Assembly: GCA_009599575.1 (NCBI GenBank)
Contig: VWND01000067.1
Coordinates: 806,001-870,000 of the forward strand
Reading direction: 5' to 3'
DNA length: 64,000 nucleotides
From: Blumeriella jaapii
Lineage: Eukaryota; Ascomycota; Leotiomycetes; Helotiales; Drepanopezizaceae
Shown: in pieces, positions 24,556 to 36,600 of the stretch
Position numbering within the stretch: the first letter of the stretch is position 1
How the letters are laid out: each line of letters starts with the position of its first letter
Translations under genes and position numbers: made by a program
The notes under the pieces: generated by a model
What the model saw: only the letters and a program-made list of their open reading frames with translations
Database searches by the model: none
Told to the model about the DNA's origin: nothing

Positions 24556-26859
24556 ATTTCCGAAACCTTTTTTATCCGGAAAATTATTCGCGTCGCTAGC
24601 AAAAAAAGCATCGCGAATAAAAATAGCCGGAAATCGACGCCGAATTATAATTTTTAAGCTAATTAATAAAAAACGCGACGATTTTACAAAATCAGATTTA
24701 AAAAACCCCGGTATTTCGAAAAAAAAAAAATTTAAACAATTTTGATTTTGATTTTTCGAAATTAAATATACAAATGCTAAAAACGTTTGTTGCGTTTAAA
24801 AACGTTATATTATTTCCGTTAATATTTCAGATTTTAATAAAAGCATTAAAAATTTCGATTATTATACGATTCGACCGAAAAAGCTTAAAAAAAAATATCG
24901 AAATTATCGCAGAAAAAATTATATAAAAAACGCAAAATCAAATTATTTTATTTAAAACTTTCGCTTTCGACGACGCTACGATTTAAAAAATTTATTTCGA
25001 TATTTTTACGCAAATATTAAATAAATCCGTAATTTTTTTTTTTTTTTTTTTAAACGAAAATTAAACTAAGCCTTTTTCGAAAAACTGCAAATATAATACG
25101 CTAAAGCAAATAAAAAAAACTTTTAAAAACGGTGACCCGTTTTTACTCGAGCTTTTTTTCGCTGAAAAACTCCGATCTTTTAATTTCGTTTTTATAAATA
25201 ATATTAACGCTAAAAAAAACGGAAAGTTTTGCTATTTTTACGTACGCTGTTACGCGGCGTACTGCGATTTAATCACAAAAGAAACCGATATTATCGGCTT
25301 TGCTAATCGATTTGCTATTATTAAAAATTCGAATTACGACGTATTCGAAATTAATTTTAATAATCAATTTATATTCCGACGAAAAACTGCGAAAATTACT
25401 AAAACGCGTATTAAAACTTATTTAGGCTACGCGAATTTTAAAACAAATTTTAAAGCTTTTAGCGCAATTATAAAATTCGATTAAAACAAAAAAAAGTAAA
25501 AGCAACGAATATTTCTAAAAGCCGATTTTTTTGGCTTTTCGACCGAAAATATATTTTAAAATTTATTTAAATTAAATTACGAATTCGTTAATTACGTAAA
25601 ATTTTACAACGGAAAAAACAAATTATTGCTGTATTTTATAAAAAAAAAAGTAGTTATATACAAATATTATTTTCGATTAATTAAAACCTAAAAAGCGCTT
25701 ACAGCTTTTTTCGCTAATATATTTTATAATTTTATTTAATAAACTTTCAAAATGCATTCCGGCTTTTATTTCGCTGTTTTAATTACTCGGAACTCCGGAA
25801 ACTGCTGCTTCGTAATATATTTTAACGTTCCGATTATTTCAAATCTCGCTGATTCTAACCGTATTATAATTACAAAATTCGATATCGCCGATTTTTAAAA
25901 AAAAAAAAAAATCGAAAATCTTACCGACGTTATTTTCGATTATTACGTTCTGCTTGTATTCGTATATAATTCGGGAATAATCGAAGCTTATTTACAATTA
26001 CACCGCGACGCTAAGCTAATTAAAACTATTTAAAAAAGCTTAGCTTTTTCGTATTTCAGCGCGTTTAAAATAATAGCCTTAGCTATTTTATCGAATTACG
26101 AAACCGAAAGCTACGAAATAAAAAACGCAATAATTTTTGTCAGCTTTTCGATTAAGCAAAAAATATTCGTCAAATTTAAAATCAAAAAAGCCGACGGCGC
26201 GATATTAATTTGTTCGAATAATTATACGGCGCAAAAATACAAAAATCATTTCGAAAACGACGCTTCGATAAATAATTTAATATTATTTGTATTACGACGA
26301 AAACAACCGCAGCATTCGCGATAATTTCGGCTGCAAACGATTATTTTCGAACTATTCCGAGAAATAATTTCTTTTATAAGCTTCGAAGCTTTTTTAAAAG
26401 CGCTCGTCGGTAAACAGCCGTAATCCGACCCATTAATTTTACGCGAAACAAAAGCGTTGATCGGTTTTAATTACGACGAATTAATCGATTATTTTTACGA
26501 TTTTAATATAAGATTTTTCAGCGCTTTTTATAAAACGTAGAACCACGTTTAAAAACTGAAATTTATTATTTACGAAAAAAAATCGTAAAAAATCTCCGTC
26601 GCCGCGACGCTTAATAATATTATCGACGAAAAAGCTATAAAAACGTTTGTAAATTAACACGATATTTCGATTAACGCGTTATTAAACCATTTTTCAAAAA
26701 AGCAAAATAAACAAAATAATTTATACGATAAGCGAAACGCTATTTTTTTATAAAAGCCGACAGCAAAAAAGCAAAAAACGAATTAAAAAACTAAAAAAAT
26801 CTAAAATTAAAAAGTTCGGTTTTAATCAATTAGTTTTTAAATCATATAAAATAAATTAA
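24556..26859 (+). pseudogene. X1 downstream frame (env position), second part; unassigned
   Basis: From about 25,130 one plus-strand frame runs with only RIP-type stops to TAA at 26,857-26,859. Landmarks are CYFYVRCYAAYCDLI near 25,235, IGFANRFAIIKN near 25,295, MHSGFYFAVLITRNSGNC near 25,755, LADSNRIIITKFDIADF near 25,850, YLQLHRDAKLI near 25,990 and NYTAQKYKNHFENDASINN near 26,225. The same frame is recognisable in X2 (42,719-44,006) and on the minus strand in X3 (63,919-63,578, and 54,445-53,603). Together with 2,590-3,485 it would be about 1,060 codons. I do not recognise a domain, signal peptide or clear membrane anchor. Confidence 0.5.
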
Positions 26860-27196
26860 ATTGCATTTATTAAAATTATATTTTTTTTTGGTCGTAATCA
26901 AAAACGACTACGTATATTATTTAAAACAAAATATAAAACGGTAGTATTTTATATTAATAAAATTTAATCATTTTAGCTATAATCGAAGCATAAACCCTTC
27001 CGAACCCTTTGCTATTAATTATCTTCAACAGATATAAAAGCAAAGCACCCCCTTAGATAATACCATAAGCACGCAGTTTAATTCATACTTTCATTTATTT
27101 ATTTTTTTCCTTTCTTCAGTCTTTTCTAGGAATTCCCTAGACTATCTTACCCACCGACATATGGCCGTATCAGTATGGTTTTCCTACCTACTTTTA
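26860..27196 (+). other. X 3' terminal block (probable LTR or 3' untranslated end)
   Basis: A non-coding ~340-bp block shared by three X copies: here, 44,007-44,342 and, inverted, 52,029-52,380. The last ~90 bp are strikingly conserved and keep CA/TG. They contain a near-palindrome TCTAGGAATTCCCTAGA and then GACATATGGCCGTATCAG, ending CTACCTACTTTTA. No matching 5' copy is in the window, so LTR status is inferred. Confidence 0.6.
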
Positions 27197-28083
27197 TGAT
27201 AAATCCGAAAACAAAAGCATTATCGAAATTTTTACAAAAAAAAATAATATTTATTGCATTTAAATTTCGGCTTATAATTCGAAAAACAACGAATTCGTTA
27301 AACAAAGCTATAAAAACATTTTCGACGGCTTTTCAAAAACTATTCGAAAACGCTATAAGCGTTGGTCGCGGAAATTTTCGGAAATATTTTCTGTTTTCGC
27401 ATATATATTTACGCTTTAATTAAAATAATCCTATTGTTTATTTAATACGGCAAAAACGCTCGATTATTTTTTTTTAAAAAATAATCTATATAAAAACTTT
27501 ATAACGTAATTAAAATAAAAACGAAAGCAGATTTATTAATAATAAAATTTAAATAATTAAATTACCGCGATATAAATATAAAAGAAAAAAATAAAAAAAT
27601 TTTTTTTTAAAAAAATTTTTAAAAAAAGGGGCTAAAAAAGTCTGGGATAAAAACGCTAATAAAAAAAAAGATTTGATTTTAATTTACGACGTCCAGCGCG
27701 CTATTAATAAATCGGCCGATATTAAATTTAATTATAAATAGCTCGAATTTTACGAAATATACGAAGCCAAATTAAATAAAAATTATTATAAGCTTACGAA
27801 ATTCGATAAAACGAAACTGAAAAAAACGTTCGCCGCTAACCGGTTAAAACAATTTCATAAAAAAAACCAATAAATTGATTTTCTGGATTTAAATTTAAAT
27901 ACCGACTTCGTTTTTAGCCATTCCGACGACGATTCCGACCAAAGCGATTATATTTCTGAAAAATAAAAACCCTTTGAAAAAATCAAAAACAACCGGATAA
28001 TATTTTCGCCGTTAAAAATACGATTTAAATCGTAATTTTGTTTATAACCCAAAGAAAAAAATGCATATAAAATTGTTTATTAA
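27197..28083 (+). pseudogene. X2 integrase C-terminal remnant
   Basis: Colinear with X1 1,168-2,061. It begins in NPKTKALSKFLQKK, runs through the integrase core end and finishes with the same acidic tail (SDDDSDQSDYISE) and a TAA at 28,081-28,083. It is open for 82 codons at its start because the junction with X1 adds an ATG by chance; that ATG is not a real start. Confidence 0.7.
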
Positions 28084-28599
28084 TTGTTTTATTATTTTAT
28101 TATTTATTGTTCTTTTTTAACGTATCCTGTTTTATTATTTTTATTTTATTTTATTTATATACAATTGAATTATTTTGTTTTATATATACTGTTTATTTAA
28201 AAAAAAAGATTTATTATTTAAAACATTTATTATACTTTTTTTTATCAAAACAAAAGCTTTGTATATATTTAAGCCGCATATTTAATATATTTATATTGCT
28301 CGTACGTTTTACGAAAATTATTTTTTATACATTTTATTATTTGCTATTTTTTATACTTTTACTTTTTTCGTTATTATAAACGAATATTTGTTTAAAAAAC
28401 TATAATTTATTAAAAAAACAATATACGAATTCCCGTGACTTTTAAATACAAATACTTTATAATTTCCGTTTTTTTTCTTTATTTTTTTTTATAAATATTA
28501 TATACTTTTTTAATTAATAAGCTTATCGATATTATATCCTTTTTCAAACAAAACGTTGCCAAACCTGGCAAATTAATTTTTAATTTATTTTAAAACGGA

Positions 28600-30284
28600 A
28601 TTATTATACGTAACTTTTCCGAATTTAAACAAACATATAATACCGCTATTTTAAATTAATAAACAGCTTTTATAAAAACATTTATAAAACAATTCGATAT
28701 AATAACTGAAAACGTTAAGGAATTTTTATTCGATTACAAAAGTTTCGTTAAAACTAAATTTGTTCGTAAAAACTTTAATTACGATAAATTTTTGCTAATT
28801 TACGATAACGCTTTAAAAGCTTTCGCCGAAGCTAAAAAAGCTCGAAATAACAAAAAAAAGTAACAAACCGGATTTTGCGTTTTCTGCCAAATCAATAAAA
28901 AAAAAAATTTAAAAATACGTTTTTAATATAATTATCGGTGTTATTTTATTTCGGCATTTCGCTCGCTTTTTCGAAACTATTATTTTTATTAAAAAAAAAG
29001 TCTGGATATTAAACGCTTATAATTTCAAAGCGCAAATTTTAAAAATTAACAATTTCAAAGCTCGCAGATTTATAAGCTATTTGCAAATTAATCGACGACG
29101 TTATATAATCGCCAAAAAAAATATTAATCGGCTGCGAAATTTTAAATCTAACACTTTTTTAAAGCAAAAAATTAAGCGTCGCAAAATGCGGCATTTTATA
29201 TCGAAAAAAAAAACGATATTATTTCGAGATTTTAAATTTACGACGACGAAAAAAACGAAAAAGCTAGTATTATTTTCGTTTAATTCGAAAAAACGCACGC
29301 GATAGCAATTAATATTTTTAAAACAGCTAAAACAGCTCGGCGACTTTTATTTTTAATTATCGAAAACGAATTCGAAAACGAAATTAAAAGCGTAATAGCA
29401 AACAATCGCTTATTCGAATATAAAAAATTTGTTATATTTATAAAAACGACGCAGAAAAAAATAAAAACGGAAAACGTAAAAAAAGCGCGCCGATATTTTC
29501 GAAACTTTTTTTATTCGAAAAAAAAAAGTATTCGCGTCGTAAACGAAAAAAGCACCGCGAATAAAAACAATCGGAAATCGACGTCGAGCTATAGCTTTTA
29601 AGCCGATTAATAAAAAACGTAACGATTTTACAAAATCAAATTTAAAAAACTTCGTTATTCCGAAAAAAAAAAAATCCGAACGATTTTGATTTTGATTTTT
29701 CGAAATTAAATACGCAAATATTAAAAACGCTTGCTGCGTTTAAAAACGTTTTATTATTTGTATTAATATTTCAGATTTTAATAAAAGCGTTTAAAATATC
29801 GATTATTATACGATTCGACCGAAAAAGCTTAAAAAAAAATATCGAAATTATCGCGGAAAAAATTATATAAAAAGCATAAAATCAAATTATTTTTTTTAAA
29901 ACTTTCGCTTTCGACGACGCTACGATTTATAAATTTTATTTTAATACTTTTACGCAAGTATTAAATAAATTCGTTAGCTTTTTTTTTTGTTTTAAACGAA
30001 AATTAAATTAAATCTTTTTCGGAAAATTGCAAATATAATACGCTAAAGTAAATAAAAAAAACTTTTAAAAATAATAATCCGTTTTTACTCGAACTTTTTT
30101 TCGCTGAAAAATTCCGATTTTTTAATTTCGTTTTTACAAATAACGTTAAAACTAGAAAAAACGGCAAGTTTTGCTATTTTTTCGTATATTATTACGCGGC
30201 GTACTGCGATTTGATTATAAAAAAAATCGACGTAATCGGCTTTGCTAATCGATTCGCTGTTATTAAAAATTCGGATTACGACGT
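28600..30284 (+). pseudogene. X2 downstream frame (env position), first part
   Basis: Equivalent to X1 2,590-3,485 plus 24,551-25,340. It shows NYDKFLLIYDNALKAFAEAK near 28,780 and then GFCVFCQ, a CxxC pair that may be part of a zinc-binding site and is degraded in X1. The preceding spacer (28,084-28,600) is AT-rich and non-coding. The frame is interrupted by Y1 at 30,284 and resumes at 42,719. Family unknown. Confidence 0.45.
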
Positions 30285-30458
30285 TATAAAAGGATAGAAC
30301 GTCAGTTCGTTGGTCACGTGGTCCGAAAGTCACGTTATTATCACGTAACATCGGAGCCCGCACACATTGTATTTTAGACTTCACGACACTTTTAAACTTA
30401 GAACCCCGTAGTTAATATAATTTATCTACGAACTTTTTGCTTGTTCACACTCTTAACA
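30285..30458 (+). repeat. Y1 5' LTR
   Basis: 174 bp, starting TATAAAAGG (TG altered) and ending CTCTTAACA. It contains GGTCACGTGGTCCG and TATCACGTAACATCGG. The outer half keeps its GC content better than the inner half. Confidence 0.9.
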
Positions 30459-31713
30459 TATTAATTATCAAACCTTTTTTAACACCTTTATTTTAATCTT
30501 TGAATTGAAAAAGCTTGCCAATTCTGTTTTACTTTTACGTATACGAAAAATTAACAAACCGCGATAACAACTTTTACGACTTTTTAAAAATAATTTTTAC
30601 GATACGAAATTACAAAACGATAATCTTTTCTAATATAAAACTCATATTTAAAAAACCCCGTTCTGCTTTTGCTTATATTCCGAAACAAAATACATTTTAC
30701 GCTTTTTCTTTAACAAGCTATATCGAACCATTTTAAATTATCGAAATTTTCTAATTGCTTTATTTTAAAACATTTTAAATACCCCGATCAAATCGTCGCC
30801 GCTTTAATCGCTAATACGAAAGCTTACTCTTAAAAAATTCTCGATATTTTCGCTTACGCGGTAAAACAAAACGATATAATAATATTATTTAAAATTAAAC
30901 TAAATAATCTCGCTTAAAAACTAAATATTTAAACGGTATAATATAATAAAAAAAAAAACCCTTTTAAAAAAAAATAATTTAAAACCGCGAAGCCGAGCTT
31001 GCCAATTTCCGAAGACAAACTTTTATTAATTAAAATACACCGAATACTTTAAACACAAAAAAAAAAACATTTGTTTTTTTCGATTCCGATAAATTTACAA
31101 ATTCGGATAGCACCGGCAACGTTACAAAACATTTTACTATTTTTTTTTAAAATATAATTCTAAAATTCCGTTTTAATTAAAATTGATATGCGATCGAACA
31201 AAATCGCATAAATTACTTTTTTTCCCGTTTTTCCGATATAGCCAAAAGCGCTTTACAAAAAGGTTTACGTACGAACGGCACTTTTTCCTATTTGATTATT
31301 ACAAAAATAATTCAAATCTTTTAATAATCGTTCGGTGTTTTTAATTAATAAGCAAATACATTTAAAAGAATTCTGTCTTTTAAGCAAAACAATTAATTCC
31401 TGTTTATTTTTCTCTTTATTTAATTAAAAATTAAAAATCATATTAAATTTAATAATAAAGCCGCTATCGCTATTTTGCGCGAAGCTTTTTATTCTGATAT
31501 AATTATTCGTTTATCGTATATTAACCTTTCCGATTTAAAAACCGATTTTATTAGTTTTTGCGCTTAAATGCGCGAAACCGATACCGTTTTTCGATAATTA
31601 AATCCTAATTATTACAAAACCGAAAACCGCAATACGAAAATCAATTTTTTTTCCGCTTTTATATTTAAAACTGCTATTACGACTATTATTCAAAACGATT
31701 TTATAAATCTCAG
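30459..31713 (+). pseudogene. Y1 gag remnant, first part
   Basis: Open at 30,515-30,736 (IPKQNTFYAFSLTSYIEPF near the end). With stops ignored it continues through ILREAFYSDIIIRLSYINL near 31,475 and INFFSAFIFKTAITTI near 31,640. It is cut by Z1 at the duplicated CTCAG (31,709-31,713) and continues at 38,153. Confidence 0.65.
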
Positions 31714-31986
31714 TGTTACGATCATGGTTGCCAGTGGTATGGTGCCAGTGGTATGGTGCCAGTGGTATGAATGCTGGTGGTAAATGCTGGTGGTGTTGGA
31801 ATAAGGTTTGGGCACGGACCATCTCGGCCACTAGGCCTCGCGCTAAGTCACGTGACCCATAAGCGCAACCCATTGTATATAAAGTTCGCGACCCCGAACA
31901 TTTTAGCTCGGTGTTTTTCTTTTAATTTATATGCGTATCTTTTGGTCTATATTACCCTTCTGATTATCCTTAAGCTAGCTGTAATA
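31714..31986 (+). repeat. Z1 5' LTR with a 14-bp minisatellite
   Basis: 273 bp. It starts TGTTACGATCATGG and holds a short tandem array of TGCCAGTGGTATGG-like units followed by ATGCTGGTGGTA units. The block AAGTCACGTGACCCATAAGC and a TATATAAAG box follow. The first ~170 bp are scarcely mutated; the rest is RIPed, and the end TGTAATA stands for TGTGACA. Confidence 0.92.
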
Positions 31987-32169
31987 TAAAAAAAGATTAA
32001 ACAATTTTCGCTAGGAAGCTTTGTATCCACGGTTAAGAATTCGATCTGCTTTTGTAATTCGAATTTTTTTCAGGCCGCCCGTACCGACGTTTATTTATCG
32101 GTGCTTTAATCAAAACTTTTTTTTATTGATTTTGTTTTCAGAAAAAGCTGAAGTTTTTTTTTTTTATTA

Positions 32170-33610
32170 ATTCGATTTGCTTCTGCAATTCGAATCGCTT
32201 CTTTTCAATACTATAATATTCCATGCTTTTTTTATAAATCGACGTGGCATCCGAAAACGAACGCAATCCGTACGATTCGGCTTCGAATCAGCATTTCCAT
32301 TTTCTGCTTTTGCTTTTAACGCTTCCGAATTTCCATTCGTTCCAGGCTTTTTCGACGATTTTAGCAACGAGTTTTTATTCTACGACTTTTCTACCGAATT
32401 ACAGTTATTTGCTGCTGGATTCTTTCGCTTTATTATCGAATTTAAGGTCGAGTTGTACGACGCTGATATTCTAGTATTTTCAAACCGACGAATACTTTTA
32501 CGACTGCTTAATATATCTGCTAACGCTAAAGGATTTATTGCGGTTTAGCAGCTTCAAATCGCTCAGATAATCGTTTAAGCTATCGCCGCCGCTCGCTTTC
32601 CAGCTTTCGTTAATATCGCCCGCGACGCTTCTCTTTTATTTCGAATTTCGCGCGTTTTTACGACGGATTTTTAATTAATTCCCGAGTATTATCTTTTCGT
32701 TTTCGACCTAGCTATTTTTCGAATCGAACCATCTAAAATTAAATACTTTCGCTACGCTTTCAGCGATTATTAAAAAAAAGTTAAATATAACGTATAAAAG
32801 ATAAATATAAAACTGTTTATTAAAAAGTATTCAGAAAATTTTATATAAAATATAAACTAAGCCAAAGCATATTTCAAATGCATTATTGGAAAAACAAAAA
32901 CTATTATTTTAAAATATTTAAATCCCGAATTTTATAACCAAGTCCAATCGGCCCGAAACGTTTTTCGCATTTTTAATTAACGCTTTTTTAATTATAACCG
33001 CGTTTAGTTTGCTAAATTATAATATAATAAGCTTTATATAAACAACGGTCAAACTTATAATAATTTTCGTTTTTTATTTATTCGTTACGCAATTATTAGC
33101 AAAATTGTTAAAAACCGTTGGTTTAAAAACATATGCGAGAAAATTATTTTTATTTTTAAATACGATTTTCGAATGGAAAAATACAAAATAAATAGTAATT
33201 ATACTATTTTAAACGAGTTTTTAGCCGTTGCGAATAAAAAATCACGTAATATCCGAGCTGAAAAAATGGCCTTTGCCCGTCGCATAAGCTATTTTTCCTT
33301 TGTTATAGCCTTTGCTAATTAAGATTCTAAGCGTATTTCCGGTATTTTTAAAGCTTTATAACGTTTTATTTTTTTAATTCCTTTTGCTCGCACGGTTTTT
33401 CCTTTTTTTAATAAAAATTTTTACGAGCGTATAACTGCTATTTCTGCCATTTCCGGTTTTTTCCGCTTAGCTGCGCGTTTTCTTAGCGCTTATTATAATT
33501 GCGGCAAGCCCGGCCATTTCGCAAACGTTTGCTTCGACGCTAAGCTTAGTCGCAAAATCGCCGAAATAATTATCGACGAAAAGCAAAACGATTTGTTAAA
33601 AAACTTTTAA
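32170..33610 (+). pseudogene. Z1 gag remnant with CCHC zinc knuckle
   Basis: The gag frame is open at 32,177-32,548 and continues past RIP stops to a zinc knuckle at 33,494-33,532. It reads YNCGKPGHFANVC, where the first Cys of the C-x2-C-x4-H-x4-C pattern has become Tyr (TGT to TAT). The knuckle would bind element RNA. The N-terminal part is rich in Phe/Ala and has no other motif I can name. Confidence 0.75.
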
Positions 33611-33699
33611 GCCGTAGCAAAAACTTTTATTATAACAAAAAATTCGATTTATAAAAAGATTTAAAATTTGACCAGCGCTTTTTAATAGAAAGGCGACAG

Positions 33700-36600
33700 T
33701 TTTTAATTTTTATAAAACTAATACGTAATAAATTATATATTAAAATATTTGCATATATTAATAGCGAAGCTAATATTTTCGGTGCGATCAAAACTTTTTT
33801 AGCGTATTAATTTTTTTAACGTTTCGGAATAAGTTTTATTCGGCTGTATAAATCTATTATATTTACCGGCTACAATAGCGAGCCGAGGGAATTTATTTCT
33901 TTTGTTATTTTTTTTTTTTTTTTTACGATTAACCGACGTCGTGTAAATTTTCTTTTTTTAATTATAAACCTGGGCTTTATCGACGTTTTTATTAATCGCA
34001 AATTTTTATAATACTACGATTTAAAGCAAGCGTATAGCCAAGAAAAAAACAAAATAAAATAGCTATTCGATATGTTTATTATTTTTTATTTCAACGAGCA
34101 ATTGTTCGTCGATTTTAATCAGCGAACAAAATTTAAAATGTTTAGTCGTATATATTAAAAAAATGCAAACAAACGAAATAGCGCAATAAAAGCTTTATAT
34201 ACTTTTGTTAGCATTTTTACGATAATCAAAAAAACTTATTTAAGCTTTGGAACTGGTAGATTTTCTACGTTTATACGAAACTTCAAAAGCAGTTTGCATA
34301 AAATAAAAAAGTTTTTTATTGGCAGCTCTGAACCGATCAAGCCGGTTTTTCTAACCGTATTAATTACCTTTTTTATTTTCAATTACAATATTAATTGTAT
34401 TTCCGCCTTTGTATTTAGCGTTTTATAAACACGCTACGAAAAGCGAATACGGGCCGCAAAAAAAAAAAAGTTACTATTATTCAGCGATTGCACGTTTATT
34501 ACTTTTATATACGATATAAACAAAAAACGTTTTCGCCGTGCGAAAATCGCCGAATTTAAAAAAATCATACAATTCGCGGTAGTAAAAAGCATTTCCGTTC
34601 CCGACGCTTTGCAAGCCAAATATAACGATAACGTGGTTTTTATGAAAAAGCTTTTTTCAATTTAATATTCGGAATTCGAAAAACTGTTCTATAAGCAAAA
34701 AAGCGATAAGCTCGCTTTTCGCCGCTCCGGTATAAATTACAAAATACATTTTGCTACGAAAAATACGCTTTTTATAAAATTATTCAAACGCTTTACGAAT
34801 AAACAGCTTATAGAAATCAAAAGCTATATTTTCGACAATTTGCACAAAAGCTTTATTAAACTTTTTAATATTTTTTTCGCCGCTCCGATTTTATTTACTA
34901 AAAAGTCAGACGGCTTTATGCGCTTATATATCGATTATCGCAAGCTTAACGATCTTACGAAAAAGAATTCTTATTTTTTACTTTTAATCGACGAAATACT
35001 GGCGCGAATTATTAAAGCCAAAATATTTACGAAAATTAATATCCAATAAGCATTTAATCGAATTCGGATATTCGAAAAGTTTGAAAAACTAATTAATTTC
35101 CGTATCCGATACGATATATACAAATATAAAATTTTTCCGTTCGATTTTATTAATAAGCCCGTTATATTTCAACGCTTTATTAATAACATTTTTATAAAAC
35201 ATTTAAATAATTTCTGTTCGGCGTATTTTAACGATATTTTTATTTATTTCGCGAATAATTTGAAATATAAAGTTTACGTTAAAAAAATCTTATCGATTCT
35301 GAAAAAACACGGCCTGAAAGCTGATATTAAAAAATGCGAGTTTAATATTACGAAAACCAAATTCTTAAGTTTTATTATTAATATTTAAAATATTAAAATA
35401 AACCCGGAAAAGATCGCTATTATTAAAAACTGGCAATATGCAGCGAATATACGAGGCGTACAAAGCTTTTTAAGCTTTTGCAATTTTTACAAACGCTTTA
35501 TAGCCGGCTACAATCGCATTTGCCGCTTTTTTACTGTTTTTATAAGCAAAAACGTTTTTTTCGTATTCGAAAAAAAGCAGAAAAACGCATAGAAAACATT
35601 GCGCAAAGCTTTGTTAAATACTCCCATTTTATATTATTACGACTTTTACAAGCAAACGCGTCTGGAAACCGACTTTTCTGATAAGATAATAGCTAGCGTA
35701 TTATCGCAATTGCAAAAAAATAATTTTTATTACTCGGTCGGTTTTTTTTTTAAAATTATAATCGACGCCGAGCTTAATTACTCGATTTACGATAAAAAGC
35801 TTTTTGCTATTTTTCGCTTTTTCAAAAATTATAAGCCGGAGCTGTTAAACGTTCAGAAAAACGTATATATATATACCGATCACCGCGTTTTGAAATATTT
35901 TATAATAATCAAAGATTTTTCGGCCCGATAAGTCCGATAAGCCGAGTTTTTCGCCGATTTTTATTTTACAATTATATATCGGTCGGAAATTATTAATACG
36001 TTCGCTAATACTTTTTTTCGTAAAAACTAAAACATTTTTTTATTAAAAGCGCGATAACGAATAATTCGAAAGCAGCAAATGTTTTCAAACGATAAATTGA
36101 ATCCTCAGATTTTAAAAAAAATGGCTGCTAAAAGCATAGCCACGCTAACGCCTATAAAAATAGCGTCCGATAAGCGCGATAACGACAGCATTTTTTCCGA
36201 AAACGAAGAAAATAATAAAAACGAAAAGAATAAAATGCTTACAAAAAAACCCGCAGACCCAACTTCCGTGATCGCGTACGATATATATAGCTATATAATT
36301 ATAAACGATTTGCTACAAACCAATAAAAACTTTTTTTTTTTCGAAGCGCAACGAACGCAAGCCCGCAATTACAGCTTTAATTATTAACTGCGATAAAACA
36401 AATTGTTTTTCCAAAGCAGATTAATAATACTTTTGAAACCTTTCGAATTGCGAATTTTTTTGATTCGATATATCCACGAACAGCTTTGCGTAGCATATGT
36501 TAAAATAAAAAAGATAAAGTTTTTAGTCGGTCGCAAATATTATTAAAAAATTATAAAAGCAGATATATAACAGTACGTTTCGAATTATCGTTGTATACGA

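Larger units (their letters stand above)
1..27196 (+). mobile_element. X1: large Ty3/gypsy-type LTR element, cut by the left window edge and split by a later insertion
   Basis: X1 is present as 1-3,485 and 24,556-27,196, separated by element A1. The break carries a 5-bp duplication CCGAT at 3,481-3,485 and 24,551-24,555. In order it holds the end of RNase H, the integrase, an AT-rich spacer, a long unassigned reading frame and a non-coding 3' block. The same order recurs in X2, and the 3' part recurs on the minus strand in X3, so it is a real element family and not a chance assembly. Gag, protease and reverse transcriptase would lie left of position 1. RIP is heavy throughout. Family assignment rests on the RNase H/integrase homology; the LTR boundaries of X are not resolved in the window. 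Confidence 0.8.

Noticed and set aside
1..27196. X as a LINE because of its apparently 5'-truncated second copy and lack of visible LTR pair
   Set aside because: The upstream part reads as gypsy RNase H and integrase; LINEs have neither this integrase nor these motifs. The truncation is explained by nesting or the window edge.
30085..30384. 99-codon minus-strand frame at the X2/Y1 junction
   Set aside because: It crosses the insertion boundary of Y1 and is antisense to the X frame, so it cannot be an original gene.
31598..32548. Open frames overlapping the Z1 5' LTR and leader on both strands (also 37,752-38,180)
   Set aside because: They arise from the GC-richer, un-RIPed LTR and appear on both strands. 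Only the plus-strand gag frame continues into recognisable element coding.
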